A stretch of DNA of 64,000 nucleotides from Pelargonium cotyledonis. Lineage: Eukaryota > Streptophyta > Magnoliopsida > Geraniales > Geraniaceae. Position 1 is the first letter of the stretch. Every line of letters starts with the position of its first letter. The DNA is taken from assembly GCA_036897625.1 (NCBI GenBank), contig JAYMTA010000005.1, positions 1-64,000 of the forward strand. Direction: 5' to 3'. The notes under the pieces were generated by a model, which worked only from the letters and a program-made list of their open reading frames with translations, was not told the DNA's origin and did not search any database. The translations under genes and the position numbers were made by a program. Of this stretch, positions 1 through 12,290 are shown piece by piece.

Positions 1-169
1 AGTCCAGTATAGCGACAAAAGTCTTCAACACCTTTTTCGCTAGGGAGCATGTTTCATTTTTCAGAAAAGTGAGTCCAGCATATATGAAAAATCAAGACTT
101 TTTGTACATTTTTTAGTTGGTCTCTCCTCTTAAGATTGGATTGAGGACAAAAATCCCGGGAAATTAGAA
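1..169 (+). repeat. 71-nt tandem repeat array, copy A
   Basis: The window opens inside a degenerate tandem array. Unit one is 1-71 and starts AGTCCAGTATAGC; unit two starts at 72 with AGTCCAGCATA. The array ends at a distinct cap, GAGGACA followed by AATCCCGGGAAATTA (about 142-167). The same unit length, unit start and cap recur at 54578-54889 and 55553-55784, so the architecture is shared and not chance. The array may extend to the left of the window. No coding capacity is visible. Function is unknown; it behaves like a dispersed mitochondrial minisatellite with a fixed end. Confidence 0.75.
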
Positions 170-275
170 ATTCTGACTTTTAGAAATGAGTTCTGGCTTT
201 CCTACCAGTTTGATTCATTTTGCAGTTATATGCGTCCTAAAAACCTGAAATAAGAGTGACTACTAGACTCTTCTA

Positions 276-306
276 ACCCGGTTTCTTACTCTTTAGTCTT
301 TAAGGA
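276..306 (+). repeat. 31-bp exact direct repeat, copy 1
   Basis: This 31-base segment is identical to 2900-2930 and is pyrimidine-rich, starting ACCCGGTTTC. Flanks differ on both sides. Exact copies of this length about 2.6 kb apart in the same orientation could mediate occasional recombination. Confidence 0.85.
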
Positions 307-391
307 ACTTGACCCCAACTCTGAACTGAGTTCAGCCAAGATAAACCCTTCCTCTTCAGTTCCTTCAGAGTCAAGCTAAAGCAATTCCTTA

Positions 392-463
392 GAAGTGTAC
401 CCGAGTTGAACCTTTGACATGCCAACTCTAGTAACTCCTGCTTTACCACGTAGCTATACCCCA
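392..463 (-). tRNA. trnQ-like degenerate tRNA element
   Basis: Read on the minus strand it begins TGGGGTATAGC, has a D-arm-like GTGGTAAAGCA and a T-loop-like AAAGGTTCAACT. This is the backbone of plant mitochondrial trnQ (TGGAGTATAGCC...GGTAA..GGTTCGAATCC). The anticodon arm no longer pairs well; the loop reads TACTAGA, which would give anticodon CUA. Acceptor pairing at the 3' end is poor. It is preceded at about 32 nt by the AT-rich element at 495-527, also found before other tRNA-like elements here. Most likely a decayed tRNA or a processing element, not a decoding tRNA. Confidence 0.5.
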
Positions 464-494
464 TAAACTTTAAACATTTGCCAAAGCGGACTGT

Positions 495-527
495 CATCAA
501 TAAAGACTTTTTCTATCTAAGTAATTC
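495..527 (-). promoter_or_regulatory. AT-rich element upstream of tRNA-like sequence
   Basis: The minus strand reads GGAATTACTTAGATAGAAA, matching the core shared with 2190-2223, 60061-60101, 60600-60640, 63831-63869, 46804-46845 and 50312-50350. It sits about 30 nt before the tRNA-like element at 392-463. The repeated placement suggests a promoter or a co-duplicated leader; transcription from it is inferred, not shown. Confidence 0.4.
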
Positions 528-1240
528 CAAAGACTGACACAGAGCTCTTTAACTAACTTTCAGGAAAGGCGCGAAGCCCTATTCTTACTAAACCTTCCTT
601 CTCTTGGAGAGCTAGACCCGCTTTCTTAACCTTCAAACCAAGCTAACTAACCTTGTTTTAGATGCCTACCTCTCCTTTTAGTTAAGAAACTCCTGCTATT
701 TTACAGTCCTTACTCCTTATTCTGGACTAGGGGGACTCAGCAAGGTTAGAGAAACTCCTTAACCTTCTTTACTCAATTTCTTAACTTGACTCCGAAATGG
801 GAAACCTGGAAACAGAAAAGCAATCTACTATTGAATTCCTTTCTCTGTTAGGGACTAGAAAAGCGGAATCTCTACTGTAAACCCTGACTTTGAAAGCGGA
901 TTGTATCCTGTAAAACCTATACTCCAAATGTAGGAAAACCCTATAAACCTAGGAACACAAAACACAAGTAGACAACCTAGCATCTTCTCTACCTTACTGT
1001 CCTAGACCCAGATACTCTAAAACAAGCAGAACCTGAGCCTAGTTCTATTCCTTTCCTTTTAAAGCTACTTTATGGGCTAGAAACATAGCTATCCGTTAAT
1101 GAGTTTACCTATTGAAAGGAAAGATCTTACTTATTTCCTACAGATACAGGACAACTAACTAAATAAGCAACCTTCTAACTAACTAAAGCTAGCCTTGTCA
1201 GAGCTAAACTCTGGATCTCTATCTTAGTCCCCCTCTTAAT

Positions 1241-1515
1241 CTAAATAATACCTATCTTATTCAGAGCTATACCCCTCTCGGTTGTACTCTTCTGCTTCTT
1301 ATGAGCTTGACTTGTTCTAGCTGTCTTATGGGTTCTACCTGTCTTGATAATACCTACCCTGCGAGCCATACCTTTCCTATGAGCCTGACTCTTATGGGTC
1401 CTAGCGGGCTTGTGGGCTGTACCTGTAGTCTTATAACCTGTAGCTATTGTAGCTATTATCTTACCTATCCTGTAAGGAGTTAGATTACTTATATTACCTA
1501 TTAGTAGTCTTAGTT
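1241..1515 (-). repeat. Lys/Thr/Ala-rich open segment, member 1
   Basis: The minus strand keeps one frame open for about 90 codons with no convincing start codon. It is highly basic and low in complexity, with motifs such as ATGYKTTGTAHK, THKSQAHRKG and IIKTGRTHKTAR; it ends GIALNKIGII then stop. The codons AAG, ACT/ACA, GCT and GGT dominate, giving a purine-rich strand. Related motifs recur at many other loci in both orientations. I do not recognise a protein family. It may be the remnant of an amplified basic-protein gene, or a minisatellite whose length changes are multiples of three. Confidence 0.5.
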
Positions 1516-1623
1516 AGTACAGTCTTAATAGGTCAAAGTTTAGTGTACCCAACTGAAGGGTAGCTGAATAAGGTAATTGCAAGTAGTATCTTAGATAGAA
1601 CAGGAAGACCTTAGGACACCAGT

Positions 1624-1855
1624 TACTTCTCAACCTCCGTACCTTTCTCCAGAGCTATACCTGTAATCAAGATTACAGCCTGGCTTTTCTGTAACCCTGT
1701 TTTCCATCTAAAGCTGGCCTTAATCTTACCTATAACTGGAATCTCTATCTTCTGCAACGGAATCCCTGTACTACCTCTTTTAGCTATACCTTCCATCTTA
1801 CGGATCCAGGCTTTCTTATAACCTGTACTTATTTTGTTGTAGCTACTGTATTAGA
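1624..1855 (-). repeat. Lys/Thr/Ala-rich open segment, member 2
   Basis: The minus-strand frame is open for about 76 codons between two stops. It contains STGYKKAWIRK, GIAKRGSTGI and LQKSQAV, the same G-I-A, S-T-G and K-S-Q-A motifs as in the neighbouring segment at 1241-1515 and at distant loci. There is no start codon near the left edge of the frame and no recognisable family. The match in motif and frame to the other members, not the length, is the evidence. Confidence 0.5.
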
Positions 1856-2072
1856 TTCCCTATCTTAAAAAACTTGTGCTTGTCTACTAAACTACTAAAA
1901 GATAGCGAAGAAACCTATGAACTTCTTTGCCCTCTAACAGGTCTTAGGAAATCCCCAGCAAATGACTCGACTTTAACCCTTGCCCTGCTGGTTACATTAA
2001 CCGGCGCTCTAACCACTTCCAAATCCAGGAGTGTTGGGTCGTACTAACTAAACTTATAAAGCTCCTTTATCA

Positions 2073-2158
2073 CTACTAATGGGAATCGAACCCATCATAC
2101 ATAATCCACTTATGATTTAGTAAACCCGTGCCTTACAAAGACACCTTGCTATTCCTCC
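2073..2158 (-). tRNA. trnS-like element with anticodon loop TTACTAA
   Basis: On the minus strand it begins GGAGGAATAGC and ends with a perfect T-arm, ATGGG TTCGATT CCCAT. It aligns with the trnS-GCU at 50926-51006, including the ...TTTNCTAAATC... anticodon region, but the loop reads TTACTAA, giving anticodon ACU in place of GCU. It keeps a D-region of normal length, unlike the other copy. The 3' acceptor strand no longer pairs with GGAGGAA and the anticodon stem has mismatches. Probably a decayed duplicate of trnS, with the same AT-rich upstream element (2190-2223) as the trnQ-like set. Confidence 0.55.
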
Positions 2159-2189
2159 AAAAACATGTATAAAACTTATTGCCATAATC

Positions 2190-2223
2190 AATGAGCTAAA
2201 GACTTTTCTATCTAAGTAATTTC
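2190..2223 (-). promoter_or_regulatory. AT-rich element upstream of trnS-like sequence
   Basis: The minus strand reads GAAATTACTTAGATAGAAA and then TTTAGCTCAT, so both the core and the downstream TTAGCTCAT box seen at 63831-63869 and 50312-50350 are present. It ends about 32 nt before the tRNA-like element at 2073-2158. Candidate promoter or conserved leader. Confidence 0.45.
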
Positions 2224-2348
2224 AAAAACTCGTACGGATGAAACTCACTTAAGGAAATCCTTGGTACAATTACTAAGAGCCTACCTAGATCCAAGCTTAC
2301 ACTTGCCTTACCTCTCCTCTTTCTACTCCTTTTTCTTCTTAGCTAGAC

Positions 2349-2655
2349 CTATCTCCTCCTAGCTGTACTCTCCCTAGGCACCAGAAGCGGGAACCAGGCC
2401 TCGTAGTGTGTTGTGTAGCCCTCATGAGTCCGAAACCATCCTCCGGGGCCAATCCTAACAACTCCAACTGATCCGTACTCAATCCAATCCTGAACCAATC
2501 CAGTCCAATCCCGGAAATGTACAGAATAATACAATCCTAAACTCCACTCTCTACCTATCCTCTTAGTCAGACCTTTCTTAGCTGCTATACCGGTCCCTTG
2601 GAGCTTAGTCTTACCCTCATCGAATAGATGGCAGACTTTAGCTTTAGCTCTTTAC
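2349..2655 (-). repeat. Composite open segment: Lys/Thr/Ala motif joined to GATTGG repeat
   Basis: The minus-strand frame is open for about 100 codons. The first part carries the basic family motifs (GKTKLQGTGIAAKKGLTKR). The second part, about 2440-2535, is a GATTGG-rich stretch with a TTGTATTATTC(T)GTACATT block that also occurs at about 46075 and 50560 on the plus strand. The frame therefore joins two unrelated dispersed repeats. No family is recognised, and I do not call it a gene. Confidence 0.45.
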
Positions 2656-2899
2656 CGAAGCCTTAATTGGGATTCTTGCTTATGTCTTGCTTATGTCTAG
2701 AGTTACTTACCTTAGACTACCTGAGAGTTAGTACCTATCCCAATACCTAGAACTTTCTTAAGAGCTATACCTGCCCTTCAAAGCCAAACCAAGCTCAAGC
2801 TAACTCCTTCAACGCAAGCTCACTCTGTTCATCGCTATAAACTAACCTCTTCTTCCCCATCTTCTTATTCCTTCCTTTCTTTGTAGCAGTACTCTTATT

Positions 2900-2930
2900 A
2901 CCCGGTTTCTTACTCTTTAGTCTTTAAGGA
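2900..2930 (+). repeat. 31-bp exact direct repeat, copy 2
   Basis: Identical to 276-306 over 31 bases; flanking sequence is unrelated. See copy 1. Confidence 0.85.
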
Positions 2931-2999
2931 GGATCTTTCCCATTTCCTTTTGTGTTATTGGTATTGGTGTTCCTGGATTGTTAGGGGTAATCAGTTTCC

Positions 3000-5900
3000 A
3001 AACAAAGAGAATAGGGTAGCTAAAAGTCAAAGAGAGTTTAGTTTCTTATTATATACATTGGAATAAAAGAAATTAAAAAAGTGTATGAATACTCCTGTTA
3101 TTATAAAACTCCTCCTTGCTCTTAGATTCAAATGACTAGAATTAGCTGAAACCTCTTATCCTTCTTCTCTTTCTAGGCTTCTTTCCTTTGAAACCTTCCC
3201 GGACAATACACGTTATGGGATTTCTCTCTAGCGCCCCATGTTGGAACCTGCTTTCTTTAACCTAAAAAGTACTCAAGTAGCTGTATGCATTTACATTTCT
3301 TAATTCTTTATAACACTCCTGTCTAGCTAAGAGAAATGCCTGACTAACCCTAGTTCTTATAAATGCTTGTAAATACAACGGCTATTACTTAAGAACCAAC
3401 TTGGCAACTTGGTTTTCTACTTTTTATATATTCCTGTGAGCTTGACTTTATCTAGAATCTGGAAACAGAGGTAAATAGAAGATTTAGCTACAGACCTGCT
3501 TCAACTTAAACCTCAGGAATGAAATCCTCTAAGATATTACACCTTTTCAGTAAAGACTTCCAATAAAAGATAGCTATTATTAGGAAACTTTAGAACTTCA
3601 CAATTCCCAAATTCTCAATCTCTTACTGAAAGAGACACAACTTAAGAGATCCTAATACCCAAATAAGAAAGCTCTCATTCTCAAACGCAAGCTCATTCCT
3701 CCTCAGTTAGTTCAGAGTTCTTACTTGAAATTCCTTGCTTCAGCTCTCTAAATTCCTAATCCTACCCTTCTAAGCGTGCACCATCCCTCTTCAGTTCCTT
3801 CAGAGCTCTTACGAACCTTCAGACAACAAGATTAGCCCTACTCTTCACAGCCAGCTATTTAAGTATGTATAGGAAATCCTAAAATGAGTAAATGTACAGA
3901 GCACTGCAATTCTTTAACCCAAGTGTCGAAATGAGTACCTGTTAGTAGTTTAGATACAGCTTATGGGCATAGATTAGATAGAGGAGTCTCACTTTAATGG
4001 TTGGGATTGAATCAAGGCAAAGGTTTTCTATTTCCTTAAAGCGGGTAAAGGATTTAATCAACCAGATAATTCTTTGTACTATATTAAGTTAAGGTTTAGG
4101 AATGCAAGGGAAAGTACCTTATCCGATCTATTTACCTGGTAAAGGAGTTTTTAAGAATTAATTGTTCTAATGGATATAGGAAACCGGATTCTGTAGATTC
4201 CTATTCAAATCCGAGTCTTACTTTACTTCTGTGTAAGCCAGCTCAGGTGTATGAGACTTTGATTCTCTAACAGGATCGATACATAAGAATATAAGAATAT
4301 GGGATTGAAGGCTAAGAAGGAGGTCAAGAAGCTGTTGACTTGACAGTTGTTAGGTGTTAAAAGTCTAAGAGAAGTTCCTGTTTGTAGTTTAAATATCTTC
4401 TGTATTCCAGTATTTCAGGGTTTGAGATTCCTAACTAGTCCGAGTCTTAAAGCAGTCCTTATTATTTGCTGTTGCTTGAAAGCTGGTGAAAGCTGTTCTT
4501 GGCAAGAGGGAATAAGTACTTATGGAACTTTCCGATGAATTGAATGTCGTCAGTTAAGTCGTCCTATCCTAGTCAATAGTAACATGAATTGGGAGCGTAA
4601 AAGAGAGAAAAGAATCTCTTATATAGAAGAACTTTCAATGCTTCCATTTATATAGATTCTCTAAGCCTTTAACCTTTATAATAGATGGATTACAGAGTAC
4701 ATTTCTAATTATGACACAAAGATAAGTAGTTACATCAACCAAACAATTAGATTATGTACAAAGGTTCTAATCTGAGTACCCTTTCTTTGAATCTCTTGTT
4801 TGAGAAAGTCTTTACTAGAAATAATGTATTCCAGTTTAAGAGCTTGATTCCGCATAGCCTGTACAGAATGCTAAAGGACTTTAAGACAGAAAATAGATAT
4901 TCTATTTAAGGCTAGTTTACTCGGAAGGTAAATAAATGGGAATGACTTCTCAGAGCAAGGCATATCATGATTCCGATTAAGTAAGTGTATTAACAGACCT
5001 AGAGGAGGGAAACAGCAGCAAGCTCTTTGGCTGTTGCAGCGAGGAGATTCTATTGAGAGTACAGTCCTAGTAGGTACATTTCTTAAAACAGATAATTCTC
5101 TTTGTTGTCATGAGGTAAAGCTAACTAGGAAATTTTAGGAGAGAAGATTCAGCTAAAGGAGTTCTGATAATTTATAACAGATAAGCTAATTGGTATTCTT
5201 GGCTGCTATTTGTTTAGGTAAGTACCTGTATTCTGAATCTTAAATCTTAAAGTTCCAGGAATAAGTCATTCTATTTCTTAGATTCCTTGAAAGCTGGTAA
5301 AGAATTTAGGATAGATAACAGATTCTGATTCTCTTGGCTTTGTTGTTCTATCTGTATAGCAAAGGCGTTAAAGAATTGTAGCTTTGAGTTCTTGTCTTGA
5401 GGGAAGCAAGTTGTTGCGTCTTGAGGGTGCTGCTTTTAAGTGGAGCTTGTATTCTTGAAACATTTATTGATTTACTAACTTGTAAACTTGTACTAATTCC
5501 TTTCCTAATCTGCCTTTGGAATTCTCTTCTTTTGCTTTTAACTAGAAATCCTCTCTTTTGTTCTAACTTACCAATCTAAGAAGGAACCATCCTAACCTGT
5601 CAATCTATTTCCGTGCTGTTGCTGTACCACTTGAAAGACTCTGTTATAACCAACCTAAGTCTAAGGAACACACATTAAGAACACAGTCCTCTGAAATTCC
5701 ATGCAAGGTACGAAGTGCTTATAGAGAGTACTCTTCCGATATATCTGTTGTTGAAAGCTGTAAAGCTGTATCGCAGGAAAAGTAATTGCTTCTAAGAAAA
5801 TGTATTCTTGGTTCTTGTATTGCATAAGCGGATAGATAGAAGGTGTAGCTAATGTCCTTGTTAGCAGTCCAAATAAGAATTTGTATTAGTACTTTATGTT

Positions 5901-6700
5901 TATGATAGATACAATACAGCTTATTAGTAGGTGCTGCTAAAGGAATAACAGATTTTCTTTGCTCAATCTAACTAAGCAGTTCCAACTGTCCTGAACCTGT
6001 CAATGTAGGTCTTTTCTTCTGTCAACCAACTAATTTCCGGTGAAGGTATAGCAGGAGAGCTTACGTAAGAGGGAAATTCTTTTTTATTGGATTTACAAAC
6101 CGGTACAGATTAGTTCTTTTTTCTTGGGTAGATAACTTTTTCCAGTAAGTAGATTAAGTACATTCCATCTATACTATAGCTGTACCAACCAATTCATTCC
6201 TTTCCTGGTTTTGTATTCATGGAAAGCTGTCCAAAGCAAGTGTAGCTTTTAGTATTCCCTTAGTATTTCCTTGAGGACTTGAGGAAAGGTCTCTCTCAGA
6301 AGAAAGAAATCATGAAGAAAAAGCAGGGTTATCTAATGTGTGGTATGTTCTATCTAAATACTAGTGTTTTCTCCTGTATTGTAGATTGTAGAATAAGTAA
6401 TAGAAACTGCAAGACTGCAAGTTTAATTAAAAGGTAGCGGTTTTCTTTCAAGTAATTTCATGTCAAACGTTCCTCTAGCTAAGCTTCCACGGGTAAGTTG
6501 AAGAAATATAGAGACTTTTATTAAGTGAATAGTCGAATCTAAAAGAAGCGGTTTCCTTTGCTCAAGTTGCAAAAAGTAGCGAACTTCCTCGGCTGAATAA
6601 CGTAAAGCATAACTCCCTTTAGGACTCCTTGTTATAGTTGTGCTGTACATCTCATATAGATATTTATCTAGATATATTTAATACTTAATAGGTGATTACT
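3000..6700. other. Gene-free spacer with scattered short repeats
   Basis: I find no gene, tRNA or intron piece here. Reading frames are short and unlike any mitochondrial protein. Fragments of dispersed repeats are visible: pieces of the CTTCAGTTCCTTCAGAGC family near 3670-3815, and GAAAGCTGTCCAAAGCAAGTG near 6225, a phrase repeated around 44.3, 47.8 and 48.1 kb. Confidence 0.6.
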
Positions 6701-9700
6701 GGCTTATAGTCTTTAATCTTGTGATGGTAGTCTCCGCTTAACTTATGCGTACAAACAAACACCAGAACGTGTAACCCGTCAATACTTAGTCAACTTAACT
6801 ATAAAAATAGGATATGCACTTGTGTAACCTTACGGAACAAGAACCCTCTTTGTTCTAGTTCGACGTATCAAGGGGTATTAAGTATCTTACCCGTGTATTT
6901 TATATGTCAAATATCTGAGTCCCATCAGTTCTACCTTGTTTTTACAGAAAACTCATTACTTTCAATAAAATAAGAACTTAAATAATAGAGAATAAATTCT
7001 CAACATTAACTAGTAAAAATCCAATACGAAGCTAAGAATCATTAGATTTTTGATTTCAGTACTTGGACGGATCCCTATATCAATTTAGCAAGTGCCATTG
7101 GTTCGAGTCCTCTAGTAAGAAATACTGATTTATGAAATTAAAATGGGTTAAGTATATAAAACTGGGTTTTCATCAGAAGATGTTTAAAAAGAAAGGTACA
7201 GTAGTTTTTTTTCAATTGATCAGCGATACCTAATTCTATAAGGGGAGCAGGAAGATATATACTTCTTCTGTGTTTTTATTGAAAAAGACTAGCTTAGTAT
7301 GCCCTTATTAGAGTTGATGGAGCTTGAAACTGAGGCTTATACTTATATTAAACCTACTTATGGATTGCTATTTAAAACGAATAAATAAGTGGAACAAATT
7401 CAGAAGGAATATACTGGAGGATTCCTTAAGTATAAAGCCTCACCGCCTATCTAATCTAAACACTACCCTTTTTAGTTCCTTGAAAGATACGAATTTTTAT
7501 CCTATAAACTGGAAATTAAGGCTTAGTAACTCTTTAGACTAGGGAAATACCTGAGAAGAAAGGGGAGCTCTAAAAAAGGGGGATCTTACTAAAATAAATA
7601 GAAATCATATAAATAATAACAGCATAACGTAGAATACAGTTAAAAATGAAGGGTTATTTATTATTTCTCTATGTCCAGTGGTAATGCATGATTAAGGCAG
7701 TTCTCATGAGTTTTCCTTCGATTTTGGATCGAGAGCCGGATTCTGAATAAAAAAACTACTTTTCTATTCTATTTAGTAAAGTTAGTAAAGATATATAAAA
7801 CGTAAAAAAATTAGTAGTATGGTGAAAGTCTCATACGAGAGGGTTCAATTCTTGAGAGAAAATCTATAGAATAAACAGATAAATGGAATTCCATAGCTCT
7901 TACAACAAGGTAGCAGACCTCTTTAAGACTAAGATTGAGAAAGATAGGTTATACGTTATACATAGTAAATGAGTGCTGCTTAGTAAGTGTTATACAGTGC
8001 GGGGTATTAATGTGCTTTTAGTTTCTGAATTAAGAGTAACCTTGCTTGTCTAGAATAAGAAATAATAAGAAATCCATAATCATTTAATTATAGTATAATT
8101 GAAGCACGCTATATAAACGTTATATTATAGCATAGCAAAACTTTTGAACCCTATAATGATTATCATTAATTCTTTGCTTTACTTTAGTACTCGGTTCTAG
8201 CTCTAGCTGAAGAAGTGTCATAGTAATGCCCTTAATAACCCCTTTCTAAGTAATAAACGGGTGCTTTCCATATTTTAGAATCCCTATCACAGTTGAAACC
8301 CGGCATAAGAATAAAAGACTCCAACATTCCAAGATATGGAGACCCCTCATATATCCTTTAGAAACATATAAACAAAGCTTCTTGATAAGAAGAGACTTGG
8401 AGGAACAAACCTTTATTGAGCTTTTTCTTGATTCAGAACTCTTGGAGTATACTAATAGTTACCACTCTCCAACTCTTTTTGGTAGTTGTTTTCCAAGGTT
8501 TGCAAGGCATTTTAGGACTCTTTCTATATAGGATAAAAGGAGTTTGGGCTTCTACAAGTACCTATAGGTATAAAGAATGTTTATCCCCTTCGAATAGGGT
8601 TAAAAAGAGTTCTAACAAGAAAATTTACGCTTTGCTTGCTTACTCCATACAGTAAAAGAATTCCTGACTCTCAGTCTTACTTTATTATACCCGGATTGAA
8701 CAAAAAATCTAATATACTGAAACAAGAGACAAGTCAAGAATCATAGGAAACTTGGGTAACTTGGATAGGTTTCCTTGATAAATAAACACGTTATCTCGGG
8801 TAAGTATTACATATACAAACAGGTGTCCAGTAACTTATTAGTGTGACAGTTTGGGGTTTTAACTGCTAGAGCTATAAGATAAAATGTATGAGTCCCAAAC
8901 TTTAGCTGTAGTATTATGGATTTCAAACGAATAAACAGGGGTTTCAGGTTATGCTGAAATTAAATAAATTATAACTTACTTGTTCAATATCCAAATTAGG
9001 TATTGTAATGAGTTCATTTATTAAAATAAGAGGAAGGCTCTCTTTTAATATTTTATCTATATATATTATTTAAAAACTAGTAATTAGAACTATAAAACTT
9101 AAACTTGCACTTGGATATATCTAGCCAAAAACTCTATTACTATTAAAAGGCTAAGCTAAGTCTAAGAATCCACTAAAAAATGAGATTAGAAAGGTAAAAA
9201 CTAGTAGCCTCGAAACGAAATAAGATCTATACTTTTTGCAGGAGGTTTGCGGGCTAAGCTAGGAATCTGTTACCTATTTTATTAATCAACTTTTCCAGAA
9301 TCACAAGAATTTTAGAAGCAAGGGAAGTCTCAGAAGAAGGTGAATAAAAAACTTATAAGAAATCTCAACGTAAAAAGCTAATTCTGCATCCTATCAAGAT
9401 AATAGGAGCTTCCAAAAGAAAAAACCTAGCAAGTGTTGAAGAAAACTATAGGTTCAAATCTCTTCTTGTCGGCTTTCCCTCAAAAGCATACCTATAATAT
9501 CAATAAACGGAGCTTTGACTAAATGAAATTTAATTAATAAAAGTGTTATATGTTACTGAATTAAAGACTTTTTGCTTTGTAAGTAAAGTTAAATTTCTAA
9601 TTAGAATTAGCCAGGGATTTTTGCCGATATGTTTATTATAATAAAGCTAGACTTGTCTGAGTTACGAGTTAGTTGAAGGGTATTCCCTCTTCACTTTTTT

Positions 9701-10012
9701 GTAATCTTTATTTCAGATTTACCGGGGCCCCTACTAAGTGCTTTTTAGTTACTTTTACTAGACTTGTTCAATTATTACTATACTCCTTGGTAATCTTATA
9801 AATTAGACTTTAATTAAACTAAACAGTTTGAGGAATTTTGTATTAAGGAGTACTTTATAGGCAAAAAACTAATAAACCGAATAATAGCCATGTAAAGCTC
9901 GCTCTAATAAAGGGTTTAATTCTTACTTATGCGAAATGGGTTTATAAAGACTTTGAGATACTCCTACACTATTACCTATTTTCTTACGAATTATGCTATA
10001 ATCCCAGATTCT

Positions 10013-10225
10013 TCATTCTTGTGTTGTGATAGATCTTATCAAACTTGTCGTAAAACTTCCGCGGGACTCATTCGCAGGAATAGCTTTAATCTTAGGAGCT
10101 AGACTCTTCTTATGGGCTATACCAGGCTTAGTCTTCTTCTTGATCTTGGTGTTTTAGAATTCCCTGTAGCTATTCTTGTAGCCTCCACTTATTGTAGCTA
10201 TCTTCTTACCTGTATTCCTTAGCAT
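10013..10225 (-). repeat. Lys/Thr/Ala-rich open segment
   Basis: On the minus strand a frame of about 47 codons carries NTKIKKKTKPGIAHKKSLAP and ends in a stop at 10013. Just upstream a second stretch reads NTGKKIATISGGYKN in another register. K-T-K, G-I-A and H-K-K match the members at 1241-1515 and 2349-2655. No known family is recognised. Confidence 0.5.
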
Positions 10226-11754
10226 CTTGTACTTGTGGAAGGGGAAAGAATTGAGTTTAAGGTGTGTATTGGTTTTATGGTTTTATAGAGCTACACTTGA
10301 AATATTGAACAGCGCCGGGCTATTCTCTACAAGATCTATAGGGGATAGCTGAGGGGCTTTAAGAATTAACTAAGCACATTTGAACCCATGAATTATGATT
10401 ATGCTAAGACTTGGTTTACTAAGAGAGAACAGGTAGGTTTGTACTTTATTACAAGGAGAGTTCTAATACTTAAACTACACTAACGGCTCTTATATATACG
10501 TTATTTGAAGACCTTTAAGCCTTCAGGTATTACTCCCTTGACCCTCTTACTATGAGTGTAAACGAGTATAAATAGATATTCTACTTTGATTATAACCTTA
10601 TATTCTAGGCATATGCCCGAGTTTGGATAGAGCAAGAGGAGGGCCCAACGTAGCTAGTTCAACTCGGCTCTATATACGTTTTTAATTAAGAGAAAGATCA
10701 GATATGTTTCATGTCTTTAGTTACTACTAAAATGAAAGCAGTAAGTGTTAAGTAAAGACTGTGTACCTCTCTTCTGTCCCGGAAATTAAGCATAATCTTT
10801 GCCTGTTCCATAAAAGGTTAGCTTTTTTGTGCTAGTTGTTTAGCTTTGTACTGTTAGACTTTATATTAGATTCTAATTCCGATTCAATGTGCCGCTTCCG
10901 TCAGATTTATGATAGCTCCCAGTATACTATAAAAGACCTCAAATCATAAGGATATCCTTAAAAACGCGCATATACCTCTAATTCTACAGTGAATCCCCTG
11001 TAACCTAACCGGATGGATTCCACTTTTTAGTTTAGTCACCTTTATTCCCAGACCAGTAAGAGTAAGAGCTTTCCCTTACAAAAGCTAAGGATTATACTAG
11101 TAAAATAAAGTATACAAAAAGGGATACTCCAGATTCTATATACTGCTTTTTTGATCTGGTATAGATAGAAATATATCAGGTATCACTACGCTACCTACAA
11201 GGTATTCATAATACGCAATCCTAGGGATTAGGAAAAAAGTGTAAATCCTACTAAATTTCTAGTTTACATCCCGATTACTAGAGTCTCATTCTTGTTGTAA
11301 ACCTGAATACGATGAAATAAAAGTAGACTGGCTATTTATAATATACCCTTGATAATTTATAAAAGATAAGTCCGATATAGTACACTAAAAAAACCTCTCT
11401 TTAGAATCTCCTTTTAAGAAACAAACTCATTTTAACTCACAAGGAAACCCGCGTAAGCTAGAATTCCTATGATTTAAAAATCCAATTCCTAAGATTCCCG
11501 AGCTGCATTTATTTAACCGAGTTAGCTGCGCTTAAAAAAAAACTTCTAAGGGAGTTCGGTAAGCGTTGTACTTTTACATTCTATTTAATATTATAGAAAG
11601 AAATTCTAATTAATGTATTAAGCAAAAGGCTCCAAAGAAAAGAGGACTTATTGCTTAGATAGTTCTGTAAACCACATAAATCTGATACCGGTTGTATAGA
11701 AATAGAACTAATCCTTATCGACAAGGAAAAGTAAAGTTCAACAAATAAAAAGTC

Positions 11755-11943
11755 TTACGTATGAGGATTCTAATCGAGTTTCTAGAACCTGGGAAAGGTA
11801 CGGAAATGAATACTTGGATGCTGGCTATGAAGAGTAGGATAGAGAGTGCAAGTATTATAGCTTTAGGAAAAAGTATGCATAAGAAAACAAGTAAGAGTAT
11901 GACGAAGTGGGTGGGGTATATAGGTATGACTGTACTATCATAA
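11755..11943 (+). repeat. Lys/Ser/Met-rich open segment
   Basis: A 60-codon plus-strand frame beginning at an ATG (11761) with LAMKSRIESASIIALGKS and MHKKTSKSMTKW. The MKS, IIA and HKKT motifs resemble other members of the basic family, but the match is looser. No ribosome-binding or conserved mitochondrial context is visible, so I treat it as a repeat fragment and not as a gene. Confidence 0.35.
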
Positions 11944-12150
11944 AACAATAATGAGTTGTCTTTCCTCCGCTACGCTGCAGTCTGGAAGAGTCACTATTTC
12001 TCATATCTACAAGGCACTATGCTCTATAATAGGAATAACAAGTAACATATAAGTAGAATAACCCCTTAAACTAATAGAACTAATAGAGCTATATCTATAC
12101 AATCTATTACAATTAATATACAATATAATTTAAGGAGTAATACATTAGGT

Positions 12151-12290
12151 ACAGTAACTACAGGGAACATCTGCTACAAGTAGAGTACAGCTAACATCTC
12201 CTTTACAAAGACTGATACTGCTTCTAAGACTAAAGCTATGAAGACTCCTACTAAAAAACGAGAGGATACAAATACAAACTAGCCATAGAT
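12151..12290 (+). repeat. Lys/Thr/Ala-rich segment, interrupted
   Basis: In one plus-strand frame the translation includes TVTTGN, STANISFTKTDTASK and TKAMKTPTKKRED, with one in-frame stop. Composition and motifs (T-K-T, K-A-M-K-T) fit the dispersed basic family. It lies about 200 nt after the member at 11755-11943. Confidence 0.45.
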
